This document shows, piece after piece, positions 9,016 through 16,591 of a stretch of 64,000 nt of DNA. Location: NCBI GenBank assembly GCA_024691425.1, contig JAILNQ010000101.1:19502-83501 (forward strand). Reading direction: 5' to 3'. This stretch comes from Lachnospiraceae bacterium (GTDB taxonomy: Bacteria; Bacillota; Clostridia; Lachnospirales; Lachnospiraceae). The notes beneath the pieces are model-generated. The model worked only from the letters and a program-made list of their open reading frames with translations, was not told the DNA's origin and did not search any database. Positions within the stretch are counted from its first letter, which is position 1. The number at the start of each line of letters is the position of its first letter. Made by a program: the position numbers and the translations under genes.

Positions 9016-9687
9016 ATGAACTGTAAAGTAAGTGATCTTTATGACCTGTCTCATTCCCTGGCAGGCGAGTATCTGAAGGGATTCGAGTATCCGTGGGAAG
9101 CGCTCGAGGGGATCAAGGAGCTGATACTTAAGATCGGAGCATCCCTTCCGGCAGACGAATTCGATCATCCGGAAGAAGACGTATGGATCGCAAAAGATGC
9201 AAAGCGCTATCCGAACAACTACATCGGCGGACCGTGCATCATCGGACACGGGACCGAGGTACGCCCCGGAGCGTTTATAAGAGGCTCGGCGCTTGTAGGT
9301 GATAACTGTGTAGTAGGAAACTCCACGGAGCTTAAGAACGTCATCCTTTTTGATAACGTTCAGGTGCCTCATTACAACTATGTCGGCGATTCCATTCTCG
9401 GCTACAAGGCGCATATGGGAGCCGGATCGATCACGAGCAACGTCAAGTCTGACAAGAAGCTCGTCGTTATAAAGGACGGTAACGAAAGGATCGAGACGGG
9501 GCGTAAGAAGGTAGGCGCAATGCTCGGCGACAGGGTTGAGGTCGGATGCAACAGCGTGCTGAATCCCGGAACGGTCATCGGAAGGGACAGCAACGTCTAT
9601 CCTGTATCATGCGTACGCGGAGTGATCCCTGCAGACAGCATATACAAGGAAGCTAAGAAGATAGTCATAAAAGAGAACATGGATTAA
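9016..9687 (+). CDS. Left-handed beta-helix acyltransferase, GlmU C-terminal type
   Basis: A 223-residue protein with hexapeptide repeats from about residue 60 on (IIGHGTEVRPGAFIRGSALV, and later repeats). The segment PHYNYVGDSILGYKAHMGAG matches the acetyltransferase active region of GlmU, including the His before NYVGD. The nucleotidyltransferase half of GlmU is absent. Between glmM and nagB the best guess is N-acetylation of glucosamine-1-P or a related sugar phosphate in UDP-GlcNAc synthesis. The uridylyltransferase would have to be encoded elsewhere. The N-terminal 55 residues are helical and not recognised. Family assignment is solid; substrate is inferred. Confidence 0.82.
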   Translation: MNCKVSDLYDLSHSLAGEYLKGFEYPWEALEGIKELILKIGASLPADEFDHPEEDVWIAKDAKRYPNNYIGGPCIIGHGTEVRPGAFIRGSALVGDNCVVGNSTELKNVILFDNVQVPHYNYVGDSILGYKAHMGAGSITSNVKSDKKLVVIKDGNERIETGRKKVGAMLGDRVEVGCNSVLNPGTVIGRDSNVYPVSCVRGVIPADSIYKEAKKIVIKENMD

Positions 9688-9731
9688 AAGATCAGATACG
9701 GGAAAAAATCAGAGTAACAGGAGGAAGCAAC

Positions 9732-10463
9732 ATGAAAGTTATTGTAGCGGAAAATTATGAAGACGGCGCAAAGAAGGCAGCGGATTTCATCGATAAGCTG
9801 GTGCGCGAAAAACCTGACTGCACGCTCGGTCTTGCAACGGGCTCAAGCCCTGTAGGCATGTACAAGGAGCTTGCTAGAAGATGCAAAGAGGAGGGACTTG
9901 ATTTTTCAAAAGTTCATTCGGTAAATCTTGACGAGTATGTAGGACTCGCTCCTGACCATCCTCAGAGCTACAGGTTTTTCATGGATGACAATCTGTTCAA
10001 CCATATCAACATCGATAAGGCGAACACATATGTCGCAAAAGGAACCGGTGATGTAGAAGCTAACCTCAAGGAGTTCAATGAAGTTCTCGACCGTACCGAT
10101 ATCGATCTTCAGGTGCTCGGAGTAGGCCCTGACGGACATCTCGGATTCAACGAGCCCGGCGCGGTTCTTTACGAAAAGGCTCACAAGGAAACTCTCGAGG
10201 ACAGCACGATCGATGCGAATACGAGATTCTTCGAAAGCCGTGATGAGGTTCCCCGCTACGCCGTTACGATGGGCATGGGAAGTATTATGAAGGCCAAGAC
10301 GCTTCTCATGATCATAAACGGAAACAAGCAGGAAGCGGCCAGGAAGCTTCTTCTTACCGATACGATCGACCCGATGTGTCCAGCAACATTCATGCGGATT
10401 CACAGGGATGCGATCGTCGTCATCGAAAAGAAGCTCGCCGATGAGATCGGTTATAAGGGTTAA
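9732..10463 (+). CDS. nagB: Glucosamine-6-phosphate deaminase
   Basis: Converts glucosamine-6-P to fructose-6-P and ammonia. The 243-residue length and motifs fit NagB: GLATGSSPVGMYKEL, VNLDEYVGL, GVGPDGHLGFNEPG and the lid region ending FMRIHRDAIVV. It has a strong ribosome site (AGGAGG). It lies between glmM and glmS, although its reaction runs opposite to GlmS. This could allow the flux between glycolysis and amino sugars to be set in either direction. Confidence 0.95.
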   Translation: MKVIVAENYEDGAKKAADFIDKLVREKPDCTLGLATGSSPVGMYKELARRCKEEGLDFSKVHSVNLDEYVGLAPDHPQSYRFFMDDNLFNHINIDKANTYVAKGTGDVEANLKEFNEVLDRTDIDLQVLGVGPDGHLGFNEPGAVLYEKAHKETLEDSTIDANTRFFESRDEVPRYAVTMGMGSIMKAKTLLMIINGNKQEAARKLLLTDTIDPMCPATFMRIHRDAIVVIEKKLADEIGYKG

Positions 10464-10504
10464 ACGGCATGTCCCGCTTCCGTAAGGAATAAAGGAGATA
10501 AGAA

Positions 10505-12379
10505 ATGTGCGGAATAGTAGGCTACATAGGAGATAAGCAGGCGGCACCGATACTGCTTCAGGGTCTTGCCAAGCTTGAGTACAGAGGGTACGACTCGGCG
10601 GGTATCACCGTAAGAGAGGGAGAGAAGCCGGCCGAGGTCGTAAAGACGATCGGAAAGCTCCACAACCTGATCGAAAAGACTGACGAGGGACGTGCCCTTG
10701 TCGGCACATGCGGGATCGGTCATACAAGGTGGGCCACTCACGGCGCACCGAGCAAGACGAATGCCCATCCCCATGTTTCGGGCAACTGCACCAATTCAGG
10801 ATCCGGTGCAGTTGAATCCGAGGTGGTCGGAGTTCACAACGGTATCATCGAGAACTATCAGGAGCTGAAGGCAAAGATGGAGCGTCACGGATACAAGTTC
10901 TATTCCGAGACGGATACCGAGGTGCTCATAAAGCTCGTCGACTACTACTTCAAGAAATACAAGATGGGTCCGATCGATGCTCTGGCAAAGACGATAGTCA
11001 GAGTAAGGGGATCTTATGCGCTTGTCGTCATGTTCGCGGATTATCCCGACAGGATTTTCGTTGCGCGAAAAGATTCCCCGATGATAATCGGAGTCAACGA
11101 CGGCGAGTCGTTCATAGCCTCGGATGTTCCGGCGATTCTTTCGCACACAAGGAACGTCTACTACATCGGCAATCTTGAGATGGCCGAGATCTCCGCCGGA
11201 AATGTCGACTTCTATAACCTCGACGGCGACAGGATAGAAAAAGAGGAAACGCACATAGAGTGGGATGCAAAGGCCGCGGAAAAAGGCGGATACGAGCATT
11301 TCATGATGAAGGAGATACACGAGCAGCCGCAGGTTGTTCTTGACACTCTTCACAAATACATAAAAGAGGAAGGCGCCGCCAAGACCATAGACTTAAGCGA
11401 AGTAGGGCTTACGGACGAGGACATCACGAAGTTCTCAAACGTATACATAGTTGCATGCGGCAGCGCCTGGCATGTCGGAATGGAGGCACAGTATGTCCTT
11501 GAGGAGCTCGGTGATTTTCAGGTAAGGGTCGAGCTGGCATCCGAGTTCCGTTACAGGAAGAACCGTCTGCCTGCCGACTCGCTCGTGATCATAATATCCC
11601 AGTCGGGAGAGACGGCAGATTCGCTGGCGGCGCTTCGGATGGCGAAAGATAAAGGCATCACGACGCTTGCGATAGTAAACGTAGTCGGCTCGTCGATCGC
11701 ACGCGAAGCGGATTACTGCATGTATACGCTCGGCGGTCCGGAGATTTCTGTTGCAACGACTAAGGCATACAGCTGCCAGCTTGTGTGCATGTTCATGCTC
11801 GCGCTGAAGTTCGCGGTAGTTCGGGGCTGCATGGAAGATTACGGAAATTATCTTGACGAGCTGCTTTCTATACCCGAGAAGATGAACAAGGTTCTCGAGG
11901 ACAAGGAGAGGATCCAGTGGTTCGCGTCCAAGTACTCGAACGCAAGAGATATATTCTTCATCGGAAGAGGAATAGACTACGCGATCTGTCTTGAGGGGTC
12001 GCTCAAGATGAAGGAGATAAGCTACATACATTCAGAGGCGTATGCAGCAGGCGAGATGAAGCACGGAACGATCTCACTCATCGAGGACGGAACGCTCGTC
12101 ATCGGAACTCTGACCCAGTCAGACCTTTACGAGAAGACGCTTTCGAACATGATGGAGTGCAAGAGCCGCGGCGCCTATCTTATGGGCATAACGTCCTACG
12201 GGAAGTATGATGTAGAGGATTCCGTCAACTTCCCGGTATATGTTCCGAAAGTTGATGAGCATTTCATCGGAAGTCTTGCTATAATACCTTTGCAGCTTCT
12301 CGGTTATTACTTAAGCGTCTCAAGGGGACTTGATGTTGATAAACCGCGCAATCTTGCGAAGAGCGTGACCGTTGAGTGA
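10505..12379 (+). CDS. glmS: Glutamine-fructose-6-phosphate aminotransferase (isomerizing)
   Basis: Makes glucosamine-6-P from fructose-6-P and glutamine. The 624-residue protein starts with the Ntn catalytic Cys (MCGIVGYIG) and has the glutaminase motifs GIGHTRWATHG and HNGIIENY. Two SIS domains follow (SQSGETADSLAALR; GRGIDYAICLEGSLKMKEISYIHSEA), ending in DVDKPRNLAKSVTVE. It is slightly longer than the usual 600-610 residues. The 41-bp gap upstream holds a plain ribosome site AAAGGAGAT and has no room for a glmS ribozyme, so control by that route is excluded at this position. Confidence 0.97.
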   Translation: MCGIVGYIGDKQAAPILLQGLAKLEYRGYDSAGITVREGEKPAEVVKTIGKLHNLIEKTDEGRALVGTCGIGHTRWATHGAPSKTNAHPHVSGNCTNSGSGAVESEVVGVHNGIIENYQELKAKMERHGYKFYSETDTEVLIKLVDYYFKKYKMGPIDALAKTIVRVRGSYALVVMFADYPDRIFVARKDSPMIIGVNDGESFIASDVPAILSHTRNVYYIGNLEMAEISAGNVDFYNLDGDRIEKEETHIEWDAKAAEKGGYEHFMMKEIHEQPQVVLDTLHKYIKEEGAAKTIDLSEVGLTDEDITKFSNVYIVACGSAWHVGMEAQYVLEELGDFQVRVELASEFRYRKNRLPADSLVIIISQSGETADSLAALRMAKDKGITTLAIVNVVGSSIAREADYCMYTLGGPEISVATTKAYSCQLVCMFMLALKFAVVRGCMEDYGNYLDELLSIPEKMNKVLEDKERIQWFASKYSNARDIFFIGRGIDYAICLEGSLKMKEISYIHSEAYAAGEMKHGTISLIEDGTLVIGTLTQSDLYEKTLSNMMECKSRGAYLMGITSYGKYDVEDSVNFPVYVPKVDEHFIGSLAIIPLQLLGYYLSVSRGLDVDKPRNLAKSVTVE

Positions 12380-12388
12380 ATTCCGGAT

Positions 12389-12431
12389 TGGTTTACATAA
12401 CATTAGAACACCGGAGCTGGTTTACATAACA
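12389..12431. repeat. Direct repeat TGGTTTACATAACA upstream of purC
   Basis: TGGTTTACATAACA occurs at 12389-12402 and again at 12418-12431. Both are preceded by CCGGA, giving a tandem unit of about 29 bp between glmS and purC. It could be a regulator site or a small tandem duplication. No terminator is visible here, so purC may be cotranscribed with glmS. Confidence 0.6.
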
Positions 12432-12454
12432 CAAAGTTGAAAGGAACACAGAAA

Positions 12455-13324
12455 ATGCAGGAATACACACCCGTTAAAGAAGGAAAAGTACGCGAGATCT
12501 ACGATATAGGCGATGCGCTCGTTATAGTCGCAACTGACAGGATCAGCTGCTTCGATGTCATTCTTGACAATGTCATAACCGACAAAGGCAGAGTGCTTAC
12601 GCAGATGTCGAGATTCTGGTTCGATTTTACGAAGGATATCGTACCGAACCATATGATCTCTACCGATGTGAACGACATGCCGGAGTTTTTCAGGAATGAG
12701 AAGTTCGAAGGCAGGAGCATGCTCGCGAAAAAGCTCACGATGCTTCCGATCGAGTGCATCGTAAGAGGATACATCACGGGCACGGCATGGAAGGAATACT
12801 GCAAGAGCGGGACGGTATGCAATACGAAGGTTGCGGAAAATCTCGTCGAGTCTCAGAAGTTCCCGGAGGCGATTTTCACTCCGTCAACGAAGGCCGAGAT
12901 CGGAGAGCACGATGAAAATGTATCATTTGATGAGTGCGTGGCATACCTCGAGAAGAGATTTCCGGGCAAGGGAGCAGCGTACGGAGCGAAGATCAGAGAT
13001 TATTCTCTCGCGATCTACAATAAATGTGCGTCATATGCCAGCGAACGCGGTATAATAATAGCTGATACGAAGTTCGAATTCGGACTTGATGAGAACGGTG
13101 AAGTCATTCTCGGCGACGAAGTGCTCACCCCCGACTCATCGAGATTCTGGGCGAAGGACCAGTATGAGCCCGGAAGAGGACAGTTCTCTTTCGACAAGCA
13201 GTTCGCAAGAGACTGGCTTACGAACAATCCGGGACATACATGGAAGCTTCCTGAGGATGTCACGAAGGAAACGATAAACAAGTATCTTCAGGGCTATGAA
13301 ATGCTGACAGGCACGAAGCTCTGA
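12455..13324 (+). CDS. purC: Phosphoribosylaminoimidazole-succinocarboxamide synthase
   Basis: SAICAR synthetase joins CAIR and aspartate with ATP in purine synthesis. The 289-residue product begins QEYTPVKEGKVREIYDIGD and carries ATDRISCFDV, ECIVRGYITGTAWKEY, DTKFEFGLDENGE, the signature DEVLTPDSSRFW and FDKQFARDWL, as in the 290-residue Firmicutes form. ATG at 12455 is chosen because AAAGGAAC precedes it by a suitable distance. An in-frame TTG at 12437 falls just before this site. It is followed at once by purB. Confidence 0.95.
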   Translation: MQEYTPVKEGKVREIYDIGDALVIVATDRISCFDVILDNVITDKGRVLTQMSRFWFDFTKDIVPNHMISTDVNDMPEFFRNEKFEGRSMLAKKLTMLPIECIVRGYITGTAWKEYCKSGTVCNTKVAENLVESQKFPEAIFTPSTKAEIGEHDENVSFDECVAYLEKRFPGKGAAYGAKIRDYSLAIYNKCASYASERGIIIADTKFEFGLDENGEVILGDEVLTPDSSRFWAKDQYEPGRGQFSFDKQFARDWLTNNPGHTWKLPEDVTKETINKYLQGYEMLTGTKL

Positions 13325-13347
13325 GACGAAAACACACGGAGATGATC

Positions 13348-14799
13348 ATGAACACAGACACATACATAAGCCCCCTGTCGGAGCGCTATTCTTCAAAAGA
13401 GATGCAGTACATTTTCTCCCAGGACAAGAAGTTCTCAACGTGGAGAAAACTGTGGATCGCGCTCGCGGAAACAGAGAAGGAGCTCGGTCTTTCGTCCGAC
13501 GGAAAACCCGTGATTACGGATGAGATGATAGAAGAGATGAAAGCCCATGTTGACGACATCAATTATGATGTCGCAAAAGAGCGAGAAAAGAAAGTAAGGC
13601 ATGACGTGATGAGCCATGTTTACGCATACGGGCAGCAGTGCCCTAAGGCCGCGGGCATAATCCATCTCGGAGCTACGAGCTGCTATGTCGGAGACAATAC
13701 CGATATCATCATCATGAGAGAAGGGCTTGAACTCGTGCGTAAAAAGCTCGTGAACGTCATAGCCGTTCTCGCGGATTTTGCCGACAGGTACAAGGACGAG
13801 CCTACGCTCGCGTTCACGCATTTCCAGCCTGCCCAGCCTACGACGGTCGGAAAGAGGGCGACGCTGTGGATCAATGAATTCATGATCGATCTCGAAGACG
13901 TCGAGTATGTAATGGGAACGCTGAAGCTTTTAGGATGCAAGGGAACGACGGGAACTCAGGCATCGTTCAAGGAGCTTTTCGACAACGATAAGGAAAAGCT
14001 CGACAAGCTTGATGAACTGATCGCTAAGAAGATGGGATTTTCAGCATGCGTTCCGGTGAGCGGTCAGACATATTCGAGAAAAACAGATACGAGAGTGCTG
14101 AACGTTCTTGCAGGCATTGCCGCAAGCGCTCACAAGATGTCCAATGATATAAGACTTCTTCAGCATCTGAAGGAAGTCGAGGAACCTTTTGAAAAGGACC
14201 AGATCGGATCTTCCGCGATGGCATACAAGCGTAATCCGATGAGGTCGGAGAGGATCGCATCGCTCTCAAGATACGTGATGATCGATGCGCTTAATCCGGC
14301 TATCACATCTGCAACGCAGTGGTTCGAGAGAACCCTTGACGACTCTGCTAACAAGAGGCTTTCGGTTGCTGAAGGATTCCTTGCTCTCGACGGTATACTT
14401 GACCTGTGCATTAATGTTACCGACGGACTCGTCGTTAACACGAAAGTCATAGAGAAACATCTGCTCAGCGAGCTTCCGTTCATGATAACCGAAAACATCA
14501 TGATGGATGCTACGCGCGCGGGCGGCAACAGACAGGAGCTTCACGAGGCCATAAGAAAGCTTTCGGTTGAAGCCGGAAAACACGTCAAACAGGAAGGTGC
14601 AGAAAACAATCTGCTCGAGCTTATTGCGGCATCTCCTGAGTTCGATCTTTCACTTGAGCAGCTGAACGGGTACATGAATCCCGCCGATTACACAGGAAGG
14701 AGCAGCGAGCAGGTTGCCTCCTATCTTGACGGCGTTGTGCGTCCGATGCTTGAGGATAATAAGGATCTTCTCGGCGTAAAGGCGCAGATAAACGTCTGA
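13348..14799 (+). CDS. purB: Adenylosuccinate lyase
   Basis: Catalyses two fumarate-releasing steps in purine synthesis (SAICAR to AICAR, adenylosuccinate to AMP). The 483-residue product shows RHDVMSHVYAYG, HLGATSCYVGDN, HFQPAQPTTVGKR, and the superfamily signature loop GSSAMAYKRNPMRSE. ATG at 13348 is preferred because CGGAG lies 6 bases upstream; the earlier ATG at 13342 would abut it. With purC it forms a small purine pair. Its stop lies only 10 bases before atpB, so the ATP synthase genes are probably on the same transcript. Confidence 0.95.
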   Translation: MNTDTYISPLSERYSSKEMQYIFSQDKKFSTWRKLWIALAETEKELGLSSDGKPVITDEMIEEMKAHVDDINYDVAKEREKKVRHDVMSHVYAYGQQCPKAAGIIHLGATSCYVGDNTDIIIMREGLELVRKKLVNVIAVLADFADRYKDEPTLAFTHFQPAQPTTVGKRATLWINEFMIDLEDVEYVMGTLKLLGCKGTTGTQASFKELFDNDKEKLDKLDELIAKKMGFSACVPVSGQTYSRKTDTRVLNVLAGIAASAHKMSNDIRLLQHLKEVEEPFEKDQIGSSAMAYKRNPMRSERIASLSRYVMIDALNPAITSATQWFERTLDDSANKRLSVAEGFLALDGILDLCINVTDGLVVNTKVIEKHLLSELPFMITENIMMDATRAGGNRQELHEAIRKLSVEAGKHVKQEGAENNLLELIAASPEFDLSLEQLNGYMNPADYTGRSSEQVASYLDGVVRPMLEDNKDLLGVKAQINV

Positions 14800-14809
14800 G
14801 GTTTATGAA

Positions 14810-15637
14810 ATGGATAAAAAGAAAAGAACACGATTTCTGATCATCATAGGCTGCATTCTGGCCGTCCTTCTTGTCGGGATAATCCTCACCGGAAATCATT
14901 CCGGCCATGAGGAGCCGATAAAACTCGTCATGAAGGATGCGGTGCTGCATGAAGAGAACCGTATAAACTTTTTGGGGATCATGCTTGTCAATCCCGCAGT
15001 GATCTCCGCATACACGGTCACTGCGATCATTTTCATTTTCGCGCTCATTGTCAGACTGTTCGTGATACCGAGGTTCACAGATGCCCCCGGAAAATTCCAG
15101 CTTCTTTTAGAACAGGCCGTGGGCATTTTTGACGGACTCGCAAAATCGAACAGCCCGCAGAGAAATAAGTTCTTAGGAGCGTATGTGTTCACCGCGGGAA
15201 CTTACATATTCGTCGGAACTATGTTCGAGCTTCTCGGCATCATGGTACCGGCAACGTCAGGAACGGCGATCGCATTGCCCGCTCCGCTTGCCGACATAAA
15301 CGGAGCGATATCTATGGGCGTGTTCTCATACTGCGTCATCCTTTCCGGCGGAATCGCGGGGAATAAGATCAAGGGAGCGCTCGGCACGCTCAAGGATTTC
15401 TCGCTTCCGATATCGATGAGCTTCCGTCTTTTCGGTGCGCTGCTTTCCGGCGCGCTCGTTACGGAGCTCGTTTACTATTACATCACCACAAGCTTTGTCA
15501 TTCCGGTTTTAGTAGCCGTAATGTTCACGATGCTTCATGCATTGATACAGGCCTACGTCCTGACAATGCTCACGGCATTGTTTTATGGGGAAGTATGTAC
15601 TAAGGAGGGGCCCATCGAAGATGGGAAGATTCCTTAG
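14810..15637 (+). CDS. atpB: ATP synthase Fo subunit a
   Basis: The membrane half-channel subunit of the ATP synthase. The 275-residue product has an N-terminal membrane segment, a short extracellular loop, and the conserved Arg helix (SMSFRLFGALLSGALVTEL), followed by HALIQAYVLTMLTALFYGE. The last 11 codons (KEGPIEDGKIP) and the stop codon come from the first 37 bases of a dispersed structured repeat at 15601-15689, so the native C-terminus has been replaced or extended. The gene starts 10 bases after purB with GAGG upstream. The subunit identity is firm. Confidence 0.94.
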   Translation: MDKKKRTRFLIIIGCILAVLLVGIILTGNHSGHEEPIKLVMKDAVLHEENRINFLGIMLVNPAVISAYTVTAIIFIFALIVRLFVIPRFTDAPGKFQLLLEQAVGIFDGLAKSNSPQRNKFLGAYVFTAGTYIFVGTMFELLGIMVPATSGTAIALPAPLADINGAISMGVFSYCVILSGGIAGNKIKGALGTLKDFSLPISMSFRLFGALLSGALVTELVYYYITTSFVIPVLVAVMFTMLHALIQAYVLTMLTALFYGEVCTKEGPIEDGKIP

Positions 15638-15689
15638 TGCACCGCGAGCCCGTTTGCGAAGCAAATTCCTAATGGGCGAGCAGTCCTTA
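15601..15689 (+). repeat. Dispersed structured repeat, copy 1 (atpB-atpE)
   Basis: An 89-bp element bounded by TAAGGA and TCCTTA. It contains hairpin CCCATC-GAA-GATGGG, the conserved word CACCGCGAG, an arm GCCC...GGGC enclosing hairpin GTTTGC-GAA-GCAAAT, and the word CGAGC before the closing strand. It matches elements at 58035-58159 and 63765-63851; with the former it shares an unbroken identical block of over 20 bp. It overlaps the 3' end of atpB and fills the gap before atpE. Confidence 0.8.
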
Positions 15690-15715
15690 TTATTTTCAAT
15701 AGGAGGAATAAACAA

Positions 15716-16075
15716 ATGAAGAAACTGATCGTCAGAATCGCAGCAGTCCTTATGCTTGTGCTAGTTGTCTCAGCGATCGCATCACCTGTACCTGTACTCG
15801 CCGATGACGGCGCGACAGTTGCAGTTGCGGCCATGTCCGATGAGGCGGCGAACATCCACTCAAAGGCATGGGCAGCCAGCATCGTAATCGCTGTTGTAGC
15901 AGCGGCCGGTGCGATCTCGATGGGTCTCGTTATATGGAAGACCATCGAAGGCATTGCAAGACAGCCTGAAGCAGAAGGAAAGATAAGGACCGCGATGATG
16001 CTCGGCCTCGTTTTCGTGGAAACGGCCATCATCTATGCTCTTATCGTAGCCATTCTTATCGTATTCGTCTTATAG
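15716..16075 (+). CDS. atpE: ATP synthase Fo subunit c, with signal-peptide-like leader
   Basis: The rotor-ring proteolipid. The C-terminal 75 residues form the two-helix hairpin with the polar loop IARQPEAEGKIR and the ion-binding Glu in GLVFVETAIIYAL. It is 119 residues, 40 or more longer than a typical c subunit. The extra N-terminus looks like a cleavable leader (MKKLIVRIAAVLMLVLVV, then SPVPVLADDG). The helix-2 residues E-T-x-x-x-Y resemble sodium-type rings, but the helix-1 position usually holding Gln is Met, so coupling-ion type is unclear. A strong AGGAGGA site precedes it by 6 bases. Confidence 0.93.
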   Translation: MKKLIVRIAAVLMLVLVVSAIASPVPVLADDGATVAVAAMSDEAANIHSKAWAASIVIAVVAAAGAISMGLVIWKTIEGIARQPEAEGKIRTAMMLGLVFVETAIIYALIVAILIVFVL

Positions 16076-16093
16076 GAATAGAAGGAGCGCATT

Positions 16094-16591
16094 ATGCCGT
16101 TAAACATCGATCCGCAGCAGATACTGCTGCATCTGTTCAATCTAGTCCTTCTGTTCGGCATCCTCTATGTCCTTCTGTACAAGCCTGTACATGACTTCAT
16201 GGACAAGCGTGAGGAAGAATATGCGAAAAGGGAGAAGAGCACGAAGGATGCTCTTGATGATGCCGAAAAGCTCAAGGCGGAGTATGAGGAAAAAATCCTT
16301 ACGGCGCAGAAGGAGACCGCAATGGAGCGCGCTAAAGCGAGCGCGGCCTCGGAATCCGAAAGAGAGAAGATCATAAGCGATGCGCATGAACGTGCCGACA
16401 AGATAGTCAGCGACGCACGCGACAAAGCGCAGGCGGAACATGACCGCCTGATCGCAAGGGCGCAGAGCGAGATTGCCGAATATGTGTCAAAAGCCGCGGA
16501 AAAGATCGTCATGAGAGAAGGGGATATTGAGGATGATTTTGACACCTTCTTTGAGAGCCAGGAAGTAAAGAAGGATAATGACAATGGATGA
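16094..16591 (+). CDS. atpF: ATP synthase Fo subunit b
   Basis: The peripheral-stalk subunit. The 165-residue protein has one N-terminal membrane segment (LHLFNLVLLFGILYVLLY) followed by a long charged coiled coil with heptad-like Ala/Glu/Lys content up to about residue 145. Its end overlaps the start of the next gene by 8-14 bases. It should bind the delta C-terminal domain, which in this operon is found at the N-terminus of the alpha subunit. Confidence 0.93.
   Translation: MPLNIDPQQILLHLFNLVLLFGILYVLLYKPVHDFMDKREEEYAKREKSTKDALDDAEKLKAEYEEKILTAQKETAMERAKASAASESEREKIISDAHERADKIVSDARDKAQAEHDRLIARAQSEIAEYVSKAAEKIVMREGDIEDDFDTFFESQEVKKDNDNG

Noticed and set aside
15716..16075. Clear sodium-type ATP synthase
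   Set aside because: The helix-1 Gln of sodium rings is Met here. Thr and Tyr in helix 2 alone do not settle the ion.
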